61,150 nucleotides of DNA from positions 136,441 to 197,590 of the forward strand of contig CADAZX010000001.1 of NCBI GenBank assembly GCA_902792515.1. Direction: 5' to 3'. Made by a program: the position numbers and the translations under genes. The notes below the pieces were generated by a model. The model had not been told where the DNA came from. It was given only the letters and a program-made list of their open reading frames with translations, and made no database searches. The DNA is from an uncultured Ruminococcus sp. GTDB lineage: Bacteria > Bacillota > Clostridia > UBA1212. This document shows, piece by piece, positions 53,914-61,150 of the stretch. The number at the start of each line of letters is the position of its first letter. Within the stretch, counting starts at the first letter, position 1.

Positions 53914-54063
53914 TCACTTCGTCTCTTTGTGAACGGTGTGTTTGTTGCAGAATTTGCAGAACTTGCTGAGTTCAAGTCTTTCTGTCGTGGTTTTCTTATT
54001 TTTCATCGTTATGTAATTTCTGCGCTTGCATTCTGTGCACGCCATTATTACCTTTACTCTCAT
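53914..54063 (-). CDS. rpmG: Ribosomal protein L33
   Basis: 49 aa. [20 protein letters not shown] begins the protein, and the second zinc pair is in [11 protein letters not shown], so this is the Cys4 zinc-binding form of L33. It is the first gene of the rpmG-secE-nusG-rplKAJL run, with GGAGGTG upstream and a good promoter. Confidence 0.95.
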   Translation of the reverse strand: MRVKVIMACTECKRRNYITMKNKKTTTERLELSKFCKFCNKHTVHKETK

Positions 54064-54097
54064 CGTTTTACACCTCCAGAAAATTGCGGCAACGGCT

Positions 54098-54127
54098 ATT
54101 CTACCATAAAGCTAAATGCCGTGTCAA
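54098..54127 (-). promoter_or_regulatory. Promoter of the rpmG-secE-nusG-ribosomal operon
   Basis: On the minus strand TTGACA (54127-54122), 18 bases, TAGAAT (54103-54098), with TATGG before the -10. It lies 35 bases upstream of rpmG. Confidence 0.85.
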
Positions 54128-54267
54128 CTACTTTTTTGCGTTTTCTCGAATTTTTCGGAAAATATTCCGATTTTCGCTTTTTGCGCCGGTTCGGCGGCCA
54201 CAGGGGCGCCTTCCGCCTTCTAAATACATTATTACTTTTTTGCGCAACTGTTTTGCGCGGGGTTGTC

Positions 54268-54305
54268 ACTCTTTTGCGCTACTCTTTTGCGCTACTCTTT
54301 TGCGC
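54268..54305. repeat. 13-bp tandem repeat, three copies
   Basis: ACTCTTTTGCGCT at 54268, 54281 and 54294 (last copy slightly changed), with further TTTTGCGC units on the left. Located just beyond the stop of the TPR gene. Confidence 0.9.
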
Positions 54306-54352
54306 GTTCCTGCGGCGCCGTTCCGGTCAGCGCCTCTTCCCGCGCCGTCACG

Positions 54353-56167
54353 TCAGCCTGTCAGCAGCGACAAACGGTACCTCGCGTATTCCGCGTCGTT
54401 CGTGCCCGGATACCTCGCCATCGTCTCGCGGTAGTAGAACTCCGCCTTCTCCTTGTCGCCCAGAAAATCGTACGCCTTGCCCGCACTGAAATATACCGGC
54501 GCGCCGCGTTCGTACTCCGGGTTGTGCTTGATCAGCGGGAGCGCGTATTTGAGAACAGCGTTCCAGTCCTCCTTGCCGACGTTCGAGTACATCAGGTTGT
54601 AGTATTCGTTCGAAAACGTCGCGAGCGCCTTGCCGGCGAGCGTGTTCTTTTCGGCAGTAAGCGAGGGGTCGAGATGCGACCAGTCGAAGGAACTCATCAG
54701 CTCGACGCATTCGTAATACGACTTCGCCGCGAAAAGGTTCTTCGCCTCCGAGAGCTTCTGAGATGCCTCTTCGCGAAGTTCGGACTCTGTTTTGCCCTGC
54801 GGCGTCGGCGTCGGCTCTTCGGTGGGCTGAGCGGTTGGTTCGTTCATATCAGGCGTCCCGGAGGGGTCTTCCGTCCGCGCATCCGTCCCGAACGGGTTCG
54901 GAGTTGCTTCGGGGTCTCCCGTCTCCGGTCCGGAGGTCGCCGTCGGCGCTTCCGTACCTTGCGGGGAGTTCTTGTTTATGTGGCCGAGATGCAACTTCAG
55001 CGCGAGTGCGGAAACCGCGGCGGTAACAAGAATGCACGCCGCGACGATGACAGCCATGACGGCTGTTTTCTTGTTCACAAAGCCGGGCTGCGGAGGAGTC
55101 TCGGTGCCGTCGGAGCCGCGGCCTCTGCCGGACTTTTTGGCCGCGGCGACGCGTTCCTCAAAAGATGCCGGTTTTGACGTTTCGCCCTCGTTCGGCGTTT
55201 CGTTTTTGGCGGATTCGCCGCCGGGAACGCTCTCTTCCGGCCTGAAACTGTCCTGTTCGCGGGCCGGGTCCGGCGCTCTGCCGGTCCTGTTTTCGGAGCC
55301 CGAAGGCCTTGCGGGTGTAGGAATGATCTCCGCGTCGAATTCGTCGTTGTCGAACGAAACGGTGCTCTCCGACTGCGCGTTTCCGGCCTGCGTGGCCGAA
55401 TTACCGCCTTCCGTTTCGCCTGTTTCGCCGTCCGTACCGGCATTTACCGGCTCCTCGACGGTGTCGTCGTCATACTCGTCAGCCGTTCCGAACGCGACGC
55501 TTGAGGCGCTTCCCGCCGGTGTAACCACGGGAGCGGAAGGTCGCCTGTTTTTGCGCCGCGCGGGCTCGTTTTCTTTAAGTCCCGCGTCAAAGGCGTCGAC
55601 TCCGCTGACCGATTTCTGCGCCGCGCGGAACCTCTTTTCGAAGTCGCTGAGCGGCTGTCTGTCGCGCCTGTCCTCTTCATCCGGGTCGAAAACAAGATCC
55701 GCGACCGCTTCTTCGCCGCCTTCCGCGCCTTCCTGACGTCCGCCGACCTGCCTTCCGTAAGAGTACTCGCGTTCAAGCTGCCTTCTGCGCCTCTCGGCGT
55801 CCGTCTCGCCGCCCGCCTCAGAGAACTCGCCCTCAAGCGTGACGTCTTCCCCGCTCGCAAGCGCGTCGTAGTAGCGCATCGCCTCGCTGTGGCGGTTCGG
55901 GTCGGAGATCATGTTGATCGTCTTCATGGCGTCGATCCTGTTCCCGCACGCGAAATGTGTCAACCCGAGAAGCATATACGCGTCGTCGAAGCGCGGGTAG
56001 CGCCTGACAGCCTCTTTCAGATCGCGTCTCGCCTCGTTGTTGCGGCCGGCTTTAATGAGCAGAATCGCATTGTTGTACAGTCTGTACGCGATGTCCATCT
56101 GCGTCTCTTCGCCGCCTTCCGGCAGGTTGATCCTTCTGAAACGTCTTGCTATGTCTTGAAGCGTCAA
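54353..56167 (-). CDS. TPR protein with central disordered region and one transmembrane helix
   Basis: 604 aa. Residues 24-105 contain TPR-like helices (AYRLYNNAILLIKAGRNNEA, YPRFDDAYMLLGLTHFACG); 110-365 are low-complexity, acidic and Pro/Ser/Thr-rich; 367-390 is a transmembrane helix after a KK pair; 400-450 is another Thr/Pro-rich linker; 455-604 is a second TPR-like block (YSNVGKEDWNAVLKYALPLI, GKAYDFLGDKEKAEFYYRE). So TPR modules lie on both sides of the membrane. Such proteins scaffold envelope or secretion machinery; the role here is unknown. The start is TTG 56167 behind GTGAGGTG. A structured element (56201-56333) lies between it and secA. Confidence 0.75.
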   Translation of the reverse strand: MTLQDIARRFRRINLPEGGEETQMDIAYRLYNNAILLIKAGRNNEARRDLKEAVRRYPRFDDAYMLLGLTHFACGNRIDAMKTINMISDPNRHSEAMRYYDALASGEDVTLEGEFSEAGGETDAERRRRQLEREYSYGRQVGGRQEGAEGGEEAVADLVFDPDEEDRRDRQPLSDFEKRFRAAQKSVSGVDAFDAGLKENEPARRKNRRPSAPVVTPAGSASSVAFGTADEYDDDTVEEPVNAGTDGETGETEGGNSATQAGNAQSESTVSFDNDEFDAEIIPTPARPSGSENRTGRAPDPAREQDSFRPEESVPGGESAKNETPNEGETSKPASFEERVAAAKKSGRGRGSDGTETPPQPGFVNKKTAVMAVIVAACILVTAAVSALALKLHLGHINKNSPQGTEAPTATSGPETGDPEATPNPFGTDARTEDPSGTPDMNEPTAQPTEEPTPTPQGKTESELREEASQKLSEAKNLFAAKSYYECVELMSSFDWSHLDPSLTAEKNTLAGKALATFSNEYYNLMYSNVGKEDWNAVLKYALPLIKHNPEYERGAPVYFSAGKAYDFLGDKEKAEFYYRETMARYPGTNDAEYARYRLSLLTG

Positions 56168-56200
56168 TGCGATTCACCTCACTTTCTTTTGGAAGTGCTT

Positions 56201-56333
56201 ATTTAATGCTCTTTACGCAGACCCGCGTATGTCTCCGCTTGGTCTCCGGTTTAGCAACCGCACTTACCTTTATTCAACGACGCAAAGTGCGACCGCTAAA
56301 AGTCGCCCTCGCGCGAGACACACGCGACTCTAC
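56201..56333 (-). mobile_element. Dispersed structured element, copy C (3' part)
   Basis: Read on the minus strand this shares with copy A: GTCTCGCGCGAGGGCGACTT, TTAGCG, GCTAAACCGGAGACCAAGCG, GAGACATACGCGGGTC and the terminal GTAAAGAGCATT. The TTAGC/GCTAA stem has a long hairpin in place of the 4-base loop of copy A (CGCACTT/AAGTGCG). The 5' part of the element is absent. It fills the secA-TPR gap in sense orientation and would be part of that transcript. Confidence 0.7.
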
Positions 56334-56351
56334 CTTATAAAGACCGCAAAA

Positions 56352-59249
56352 TCAGTCCTCCGCGTCCTTTCCGCAACAGTTCTTGTACTTTTTGCCGCTG
56401 CCGCACGGGCACGGGTCGTTCCTGCCGACCTTCGACTTGTCACGCTTGAACGTGGACGTGCTGTTGCCGGAGCGGTCGCTGTCCGCCCTTGCCTGAGCCG
56501 ACTGGGCCGTGCGCGAAACGGTATTTCCGGAGTTCCTGCCGCCGTTCCTGCCCGAAGCCGAAGCTTGAGCCGCACCCGCACCGGAAGCTGCTGCAGGTCC
56601 CTGCGCGGAGCCCGCGTGGTTTCTCCTTCCGGAAGCGCCCTCCTTGCTCGATGACGCGACCTTCCTTCTCTCGACCTGCTCGCCGCTCCTCAAAACGAAG
56701 CTGAACAGCATTCTCAGCGCCTCGTGCTTTATCGTCTCGTTCATGATGTCGAAAAGCTCGAACGCCTCGTTCTGGTACTCGATCACCGGGTCGTGCTGGC
56801 CGTAAGCGCGCAGTCCTATACTGTTGCGCAGCTGGTCGAGCGTGTCGATGTGCTCCATCCAGTTTTTGTCGACAGCGTAAAGAAGCGCGACTCTTTCGGC
56901 CTCTCTGGCGTTTTCGCCGAACATTTTTTCGCGGGCGATGTAGTACTCGGTGCACTTTTCGGTGATGAACTCCGCCAGCTCGCTCTTGTTTTTGAAGTTC
57001 GCGAGATTCGCCTTCAGCGCCTCGAAATCGCCGCTTCTCAGGATTACGGAGAGCGCGTCCTGGGCGCCCGCCACCGACCTGTCCTCAACGGCCGTGTGCG
57101 CCGGAATAACGGTGTCGGCAAGCTCCTCTGCGCGCGATTTGATGAGCCCGAGGTAGAAGTCTCTGAGGTTTTCGCCGTTCAGAACGCGGCGCCTCTGCGA
57201 GTAGATGATCTCCCTCTGCTGGTTCATCACGTCGTCGTATTTGAGAACGTTTTTGCGGATGTCGAAGTTTCTCGCCTCGATCTTGCGCTGCGCGCTCTCG
57301 ATAACGTTCGAAAGAATGCGGTGCTCGATCGGCTGGTCTTCGGGAATGTTCATCATTCCGAAAATGTTGTCGACACGTTCGCCGCCGAAAAGGCGCATCA
57401 GGTCGTCCTCAAGCGAGAGGTAGAACCGCGACATACCGGGGTCGCCCTGACGTCCGGAACGGCCGCGCAGCTGGTTGTCTATACGTCTCGACTCGTGGCG
57501 CTCCGTGCCCATAATGAACAGGCCGCCCGCCTCGAGCACCTTTTTGCGCTCCTCCGCGATCTCCGCGTTGAACTTGTCAACAAGGTCGCGGTAGATTTTC
57601 CGCGCCTCGAGAACGGTCGGGTCCTCGGTGTCGGCGTGGCTGTCTGCGAGAAGGATCATCTCCTCGGTGAGACCCATTCTGCGCATTTCCTGCTTCGCGA
57701 GGAACTCGCTGTTGCCGCCCGGCATGATGTCGGTACCGCGGCCCGCCATGTTCGTCGCAATCGTGAGAGCGCCGAATTTACCCGCCTGGGCGACGATCTC
57801 AGCCTCTTTTTCGTGGTTTTTCGCGTTCAGAACGTTGTGCTGAATGCCCTTCCGCGCGAAAAGTTTGCTCAAATACTCGGATTTTTCGATTGAGACCGTA
57901 CCGATCAGGATAGGCTGGCCTTTTTCGTGCGCCTCGATCGCGTCGCGGATGAGCGCCTCGTACTTGCCGTTGACGGTGCGGTATACGCTGTCCGGGTAGT
58001 CGATTCTGATGACAGGTTTGTTTGTCGGAATCTCGACGACGCCGAGATTGTAAATGTCCTCGAACTCCTCCGCCTCGGTGCTCGCGGTACCGGTCATACC
58101 GGCCAGCTTTGAGTAGAGTCTGAAGAAGTTCTGGAACGTGATCGTGGCCTGGGTCATCGACTCCTGCTCGACCTTCACGCCCTCTTTCGCCTCGATCGCC
58201 TGGTGGAGTCCCTCGTTGTAGCGGCGGCCGAACATCAGACGGCCGGTGAACTCGTCGACGATTATGACGCTGTTGTCCTTCACGACGTAGTCGATGTCGC
58301 GCTTCATGATGCCGCGCGCCTTGATCGCCTGGTTGATGTGGTGGCGCAGCTCCGCGTACTCCGCGTCGGCGAGGTTGTCGATCGCGAACCACCGTTCGGC
58401 CTTTTTGACACCGTTTTCGGTGAGCGAGGCGGTGTGCGCCTTTTCGTCGACGACGTAGTCCTCTTTGACGTCCTCGAGAAGGTCCTTGGAGTCGGTTTCC
58501 TTCACGACGAGCGCCTTCAGCGTCGCCGCGAACTTGTCGGCCTTTTCGTACATGTCGCTCGACTTTTCGCCCGCGCCGGAAATGATCAGCGGCGTTCTCG
58601 CCTCGTCGATCAGAATGCTGTCGACCTCGTCGACGATCGCGTAGTTAAGATCTCGCTGCACGAGGTACTCTTTATAAAGAACCATATTGTCGCGCAGGTA
58701 GTCGAAGCCGAGCTCGTTGTTGGTGGCGTAGGTGATGTCGCAGTTGTAGGCGGCGCGGCGCTCAGCCGGCTTCATGTCGTGAAGGATCACGCCGACCGTG
58801 AGGCCCATGAAGCGGAAAACCTTTCCCATCCACTCGCTGTCTCTTTTCGCGAGGTAGTCGTTTACGGTGACGATGTGGACGCCCTTGCCCTCGAGCGCGA
58901 TGAGGTAAGCCGGCAGCGTCGAAACGAGCGTTTTTCCTTCGCCCGTCTTCATCTCGGCGATCTTCGCGTTGTGAAGAACGATACCGCCGATGAGCTGCAC
59001 GTCGTAGTGTCTCTGACCGAGCACACGGACAGCCGCCTCACGCACCGCCGCGAACGCCTCGGGAAGCAGGTCGTCAAGCGTCTCGCCCTCCGCCAGCCTC
59101 TTTTTGAACGCCGGAGTAAGCTCCGCGAGCTCGCGGTCGGTTTTTGCCTTCATTTCGGGCTCAAGCGCGTTTATCTGATCGACGACCGGTCTGACTTTTT
59201 TTATGAATTTCTCACTGTATGTGCCGAAAAGCTTCTCAAAAAGTCCCAT
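56352..59249 (-). CDS. secA: Preprotein translocase ATPase SecA
   Basis: 965 aa. Walker [37 protein letters not shown] (Walker B region), the preprotein cross-linking domain, [27 protein letters not shown], the scaffold and wing domains, then a low-complexity Ala/Ser/Gly linker and a zinc-binding SEC-C end ([14 protein letters not shown]). It drives proteins through SecYEG. The start ATG 59249 (MGLFEKLFG) follows GGGAG inside the end of the preceding gene. The extra length over Bacillus SecA lies mainly in the C-terminal linker. Confidence 0.98.
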   Translation of the reverse strand: MGLFEKLFGTYSEKFIKKVRPVVDQINALEPEMKAKTDRELAELTPAFKKRLAEGETLDDLLPEAFAAVREAAVRVLGQRHYDVQLIGGIVLHNAKIAEMKTGEGKTLVSTLPAYLIALEGKGVHIVTVNDYLAKRDSEWMGKVFRFMGLTVGVILHDMKPAERRAAYNCDITYATNNELGFDYLRDNMVLYKEYLVQRDLNYAIVDEVDSILIDEARTPLIISGAGEKSSDMYEKADKFAATLKALVVKETDSKDLLEDVKEDYVVDEKAHTASLTENGVKKAERWFAIDNLADAEYAELRHHINQAIKARGIMKRDIDYVVKDNSVIIVDEFTGRLMFGRRYNEGLHQAIEAKEGVKVEQESMTQATITFQNFFRLYSKLAGMTGTASTEAEEFEDIYNLGVVEIPTNKPVIRIDYPDSVYRTVNGKYEALIRDAIEAHEKGQPILIGTVSIEKSEYLSKLFARKGIQHNVLNAKNHEKEAEIVAQAGKFGALTIATNMAGRGTDIMPGGNSEFLAKQEMRRMGLTEEMILLADSHADTEDPTVLEARKIYRDLVDKFNAEIAEERKKVLEAGGLFIMGTERHESRRIDNQLRGRSGRQGDPGMSRFYLSLEDDLMRLFGGERVDNIFGMMNIPEDQPIEHRILSNVIESAQRKIEARNFDIRKNVLKYDDVMNQQREIIYSQRRRVLNGENLRDFYLGLIKSRAEELADTVIPAHTAVEDRSVAGAQDALSVILRSGDFEALKANLANFKNKSELAEFITEKCTEYYIAREKMFGENAREAERVALLYAVDKNWMEHIDTLDQLRNSIGLRAYGQHDPVIEYQNEAFELFDIMNETIKHEALRMLFSFVLRSGEQVERRKVASSSKEGASGRRNHAGSAQGPAAASGAGAAQASASGRNGGRNSGNTVSRTAQSAQARADSDRSGNSTSTFKRDKSKVGRNDPCPCGSGKKYKNCCGKDAED

Positions 59250-59250
59250 T

Positions 59251-59835
59251 TCAGTTTCTCCCGAGTTCGTCAAGCGGCTTGTCGTAGCTGCCCGCGAAGT
59301 TGTCCATAAAATACTTCACGCACGGCATGTCCATGTCGTTGATTATTTTTTCAAGCGATTTGCGCGCGCTCGAAAAGTCCACGTTTCCGCAGCGCTCCTC
59401 CTCGACGCACTTCAGGTATGCCGTGAGCTTGTCGGCCGCCTTCACGATGGGAATGTACTGCGCGTCCTCGTTTTCGTAGTTGATGATCCTGCCGTACTCC
59501 TCCCTGAAGTCCTCGGGAAGCATGCCGATTATCTGGTTCTGCGCGTTCTCCTCGATCTCGCGGTACGTGCCGCGGATGGACGAGTTGTAGTACTTGACCG
59601 GCGACGGCATGTCGCCCGTGATTATCTCGGCTGAGTCGTGGTAGAGCGCGTAAAGCGCCGCTCTCTCGGGAACGAGCTTCCCTCCGAAATATTTGTTGTC
59701 GATAAAGCAGAGCGCGTGCGCGAGCATCGCCGTCTGGAAGCAGTGCTCCTGGAGGTTGTCGGAAACGATGTTGCGCATCAGCCCCCAGCGCTCGATATAT
59801 TTCATTCTGTTGATGAATGCGAAAAAGTCGTACAT
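59251..59835 (-). CDS. yfbR: YfbR-like HD-domain 5'-deoxynucleotidase
   Basis: 194 aa. HD metal ligands: [16 protein letters not shown] (His), [21 protein letters not shown] (His-Asp and the YfbR-type E-x-x-x-GD-x-P-x-P motif), and [11 protein letters not shown] (Asp). The family dephosphorylates deoxynucleoside 5'-monophosphates, which balances dNMP pools. Its last codons contain the secA ribosome site and the two genes are separated by one base, so they form one operon. Confidence 0.88.
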   Translation of the reverse strand: MYDFFAFINRMKYIERWGLMRNIVSDNLQEHCFQTAMLAHALCFIDNKYFGGKLVPERAALYALYHDSAEIITGDMPSPVKYYNSSIRGTYREIEENAQNQIIGMLPEDFREEYGRIINYENEDAQYIPIVKAADKLTAYLKCVEEERCGNVDFSSARKSLEKIINDMDMPCVKYFMDNFAGSYDKPLDELGRN

Positions 59836-59927
59836 TTTCTAAAAAATCTCTCCGTTTTCCGTTATTTCTCGTTATTTTCCGTTGTTTTCCGCGTTCCGGA
59901 CGTCCGGAATGAACAAAGACTCGCGTT

Positions 59928-60893
59928 TTACGCCCAGTACATCTCGCCCGCGGGCTCCTTCACGAGCACTTCCTTCAGGAACGCGATTGCCTTTTTGAGG
60001 CCCTCCTTCGGGCTCATCAGACCGTCCTCGTGCTCGATTGAGATTACGCCGTCGTAGCCGACCGTGCGGAGCATGCTGACGATGTCCTTCCAGTATGTGT
60101 AGTCGTTGCCGTAGCCGAGCGTCCTGAACACCCACGAGCGGTTGAGAATGTCGCCGTAGTTCTTGGTGTCGAGAACGCCGTTCTTCGCGACGTTGGCCTT
60201 GTCGACCCGGACGTCCTTGCCGTGCACGTAGTAGACCGCCTCGCCGAGATATCTAATCGCCTCGGGAACGTCGATTCCCTGCCATACGAGGTGGCTCGGG
60301 TCGAGGTTGGCGCCGATGATCGGACCGACGGCGTTGCGAAGCTTAAGAAGCGTCTCGGGGTTGTATACGCAGAATCCGGGGTGCATCTCGAACGCGATTT
60401 TTTTGATTCCGTGCTCCGCCGCGAACGCCGCCGTCTTCTTCCAGTAGGGAATAAGGACCTCGTTCCACTGCCATTCGAGGATCGCGGGGTAGTCGTCCGG
60501 CCACGCGCACGTCACCCAGTTCGGGTATTTCGAATCCGGGCAGTCGCCGGGGCAGCCCGAGAAGCCGATGATAGTGTCGACTCCGAGCTTTTCACACATT
60601 AGGATCGTGTTTATGAAATCGTCGTGGTACTTTTTCGCGATTTCCTTGTTCGGGTGAACGGGGTTGCCGTGGCAGCTGAGCGCGCTGATCTCCAGGCCGT
60701 TGCCGTAAACCGCCTTTTTGAACTCCTCGAACGCCTTTTCGTCGTGAAGAAGGATCTCCGGTTTGCAGTGGGCGTTGCCGGGGTAGCCTCCGCAGCCGAT
60801 CTCGACGCATTCCGCGCCGGCTTCCGCCAGATATTTCATCGCGTCGGCGGTGGAAAGGTCGCCGAGCAGCACACTGATTATTCCTATTTTCAT
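59928..60893 (-). CDS. Sugar phosphate isomerase/epimerase-like TIM-barrel protein
   Basis: 321 aa of the xylose-isomerase-like (AP_endonuc_2) family. Barrel strands and metal ligands: AGAECVEIGCGGYPG, ISALSCHGNP, FEMHPGF (Glu, His), GANLDPSHLVW (Asp, His), VHGKDVR (His, Asp), and SIEHEDG near the end (Glu). Such proteins isomerise or epimerise sugars, inositols or keto-sugars using a divalent metal. The substrate is unknown; Gfo/Idh/MocA dehydrogenases are usual partners, and one lies at 41010. The start ATG 60893 follows GGAGGG; the longer frame upstream is not used. Confidence 0.88.
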   Translation of the reverse strand: MKIGIISVLLGDLSTADAMKYLAEAGAECVEIGCGGYPGNAHCKPEILLHDEKAFEEFKKAVYGNGLEISALSCHGNPVHPNKEIAKKYHDDFINTILMCEKLGVDTIIGFSGCPGDCPDSKYPNWVTCAWPDDYPAILEWQWNEVLIPYWKKTAAFAAEHGIKKIAFEMHPGFCVYNPETLLKLRNAVGPIIGANLDPSHLVWQGIDVPEAIRYLGEAVYYVHGKDVRVDKANVAKNGVLDTKNYGDILNRSWVFRTLGYGNDYTYWKDIVSMLRTVGYDGVISIEHEDGLMSPKEGLKKAIAFLKEVLVKEPAGEMYWA

Positions 60894-60973
60894 TGTTTTC
60901 CCTCCGGTTTTTACTTGGAACTTAAGGTCTTGTCCGCGGCTCTGCGGCCGCAATAAGTACTAATATAAGCTGT

Positions 60974-61150
60974 GTAAAGAGCATTTACCCGGCGTTTGCC
61001 CGGTTTCCCGCTCCTTATCATTTGTAAACGCTAAGTAAATAGCTTTTTTTTGAGCGCGACCCCGAAGCTGCCGCACTTTGCATCGCGCCTCTCACTTGAC
61101 CGCTTCGCGGAATCGTTCACGACGCCGATGCAAAGCTGCGGCGTCCTACA
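60974..61150 (+). mobile_element. Dispersed structured element, copy B (cut by the window end)
   Basis: It begins with the terminal motif GTAAAGAGCATTTA (60974-60987). After 39 unrelated bases it repeats the element's 5' region: AACGCTAAGTAAATAGC (61027), then GCGCGACCCCGAAGC, then a stem CTTTGCATCG/CGATGCAAAG around the same core (TCACTTGACCGCTTCGCGG, AATCGTTCA). The stem sequence differs from copy A but pairing is kept. The presence of a 3' end before a 5' end suggests two elements in tandem. Confidence 0.7.

Overview
The window is G+C-rich and reads as a chromosome segment of an uncultured Clostridia-type Firmicute. The evidence is strong AGGAGG-type ribosome binding sites, several TTG starts, DapL-type lysine synthesis, type III glutamine synthetase, an archaeal-style split glutamate synthase, an ANTAR regulator, a 2-oxoacid:ferredoxin oxidoreductase, and a Gram-positive lipoprotein set with no outer-membrane genes. 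No tRNA, rRNA or CRISPR array was seen. The species is not identifiable from sequence alone.

Layout. 1-9.7 kb: a secreted protein cut by the left edge, an MntE-like cation exporter, a GH15-like six-hairpin glycosidase, an unknown 179-aa protein, a GH99-like lipoprotein, and a CrtI-like oxidoreductase overlapping a ferredoxin-reductase/2Fe-2S gene. 9.7-12.9 kb: a four-subunit 2-oxoacid:ferredoxin oxidoreductase operon ending in maf. 13.1-15.7 kb: a second, membrane-anchored paralogue of the GH99-like enzyme. 15.8-28.9 kb: an eight-gene minus-strand run glnN, amt-PII fusion, asnB, purA, purB, guaA, pyrG, dapL, in which almost every product supplies or uses ammonia, glutamine, glutamate or aspartate nitrogen. 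29.0-36.2 kb: the divergent plus-strand run of split glutamate synthase (glutaminase, FMN subunit, ferredoxin, flavoprotein, GXGXG domain), a type I glutamine synthetase and an ANTAR protein whose receiver lacks its phospho-acceptor Asp. Both operons have near-perfect sigma-A promoters followed at once by leader terminators. The plus-strand leader can alternatively fold into a hairpin with a hexaloop of the ANTAR-target type. Helically phased T-tracts lie between the two promoters. I infer that this is one nitrogen module switched by RNA antitermination.

36.2-49.2 kb is accessory: an A+T-rich AAA+/DUF4143 gene, a ThuA-like and a Gfo/Idh/MocA gene separated by a second AAA+ protein with an operator-like repeat, an XRE/sigma-region-4 fusion coupled to an anti-sigma-like surface protein, two lipoproteins with a decayed duplicate, and a TetR regulator. 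49.2-60.9 kb is mostly core: a lipase-like hydrolase, rpmG-secE-nusG-rplK-rplA-rplJ-rplL, a TPR/membrane protein, secA, a YfbR-like HD nucleotidase and a sugar-isomerase-like TIM barrel.

The most unusual signal is a gene-less dispersed element seen three times (50139-50450, 56201-56333 on the minus strand, and 60974 to the window end). Copies share single-stranded-looking cores and a terminal GTAAAGAGCATTTA motif. Their stems differ in sequence but keep complementarity, as expected of a structured RNA. One copy sits in the 3' end of rplL and is flanked by a 29-bp duplication of that gene end. Short tandem duplications of 10-29 bp are also frequent throughout.
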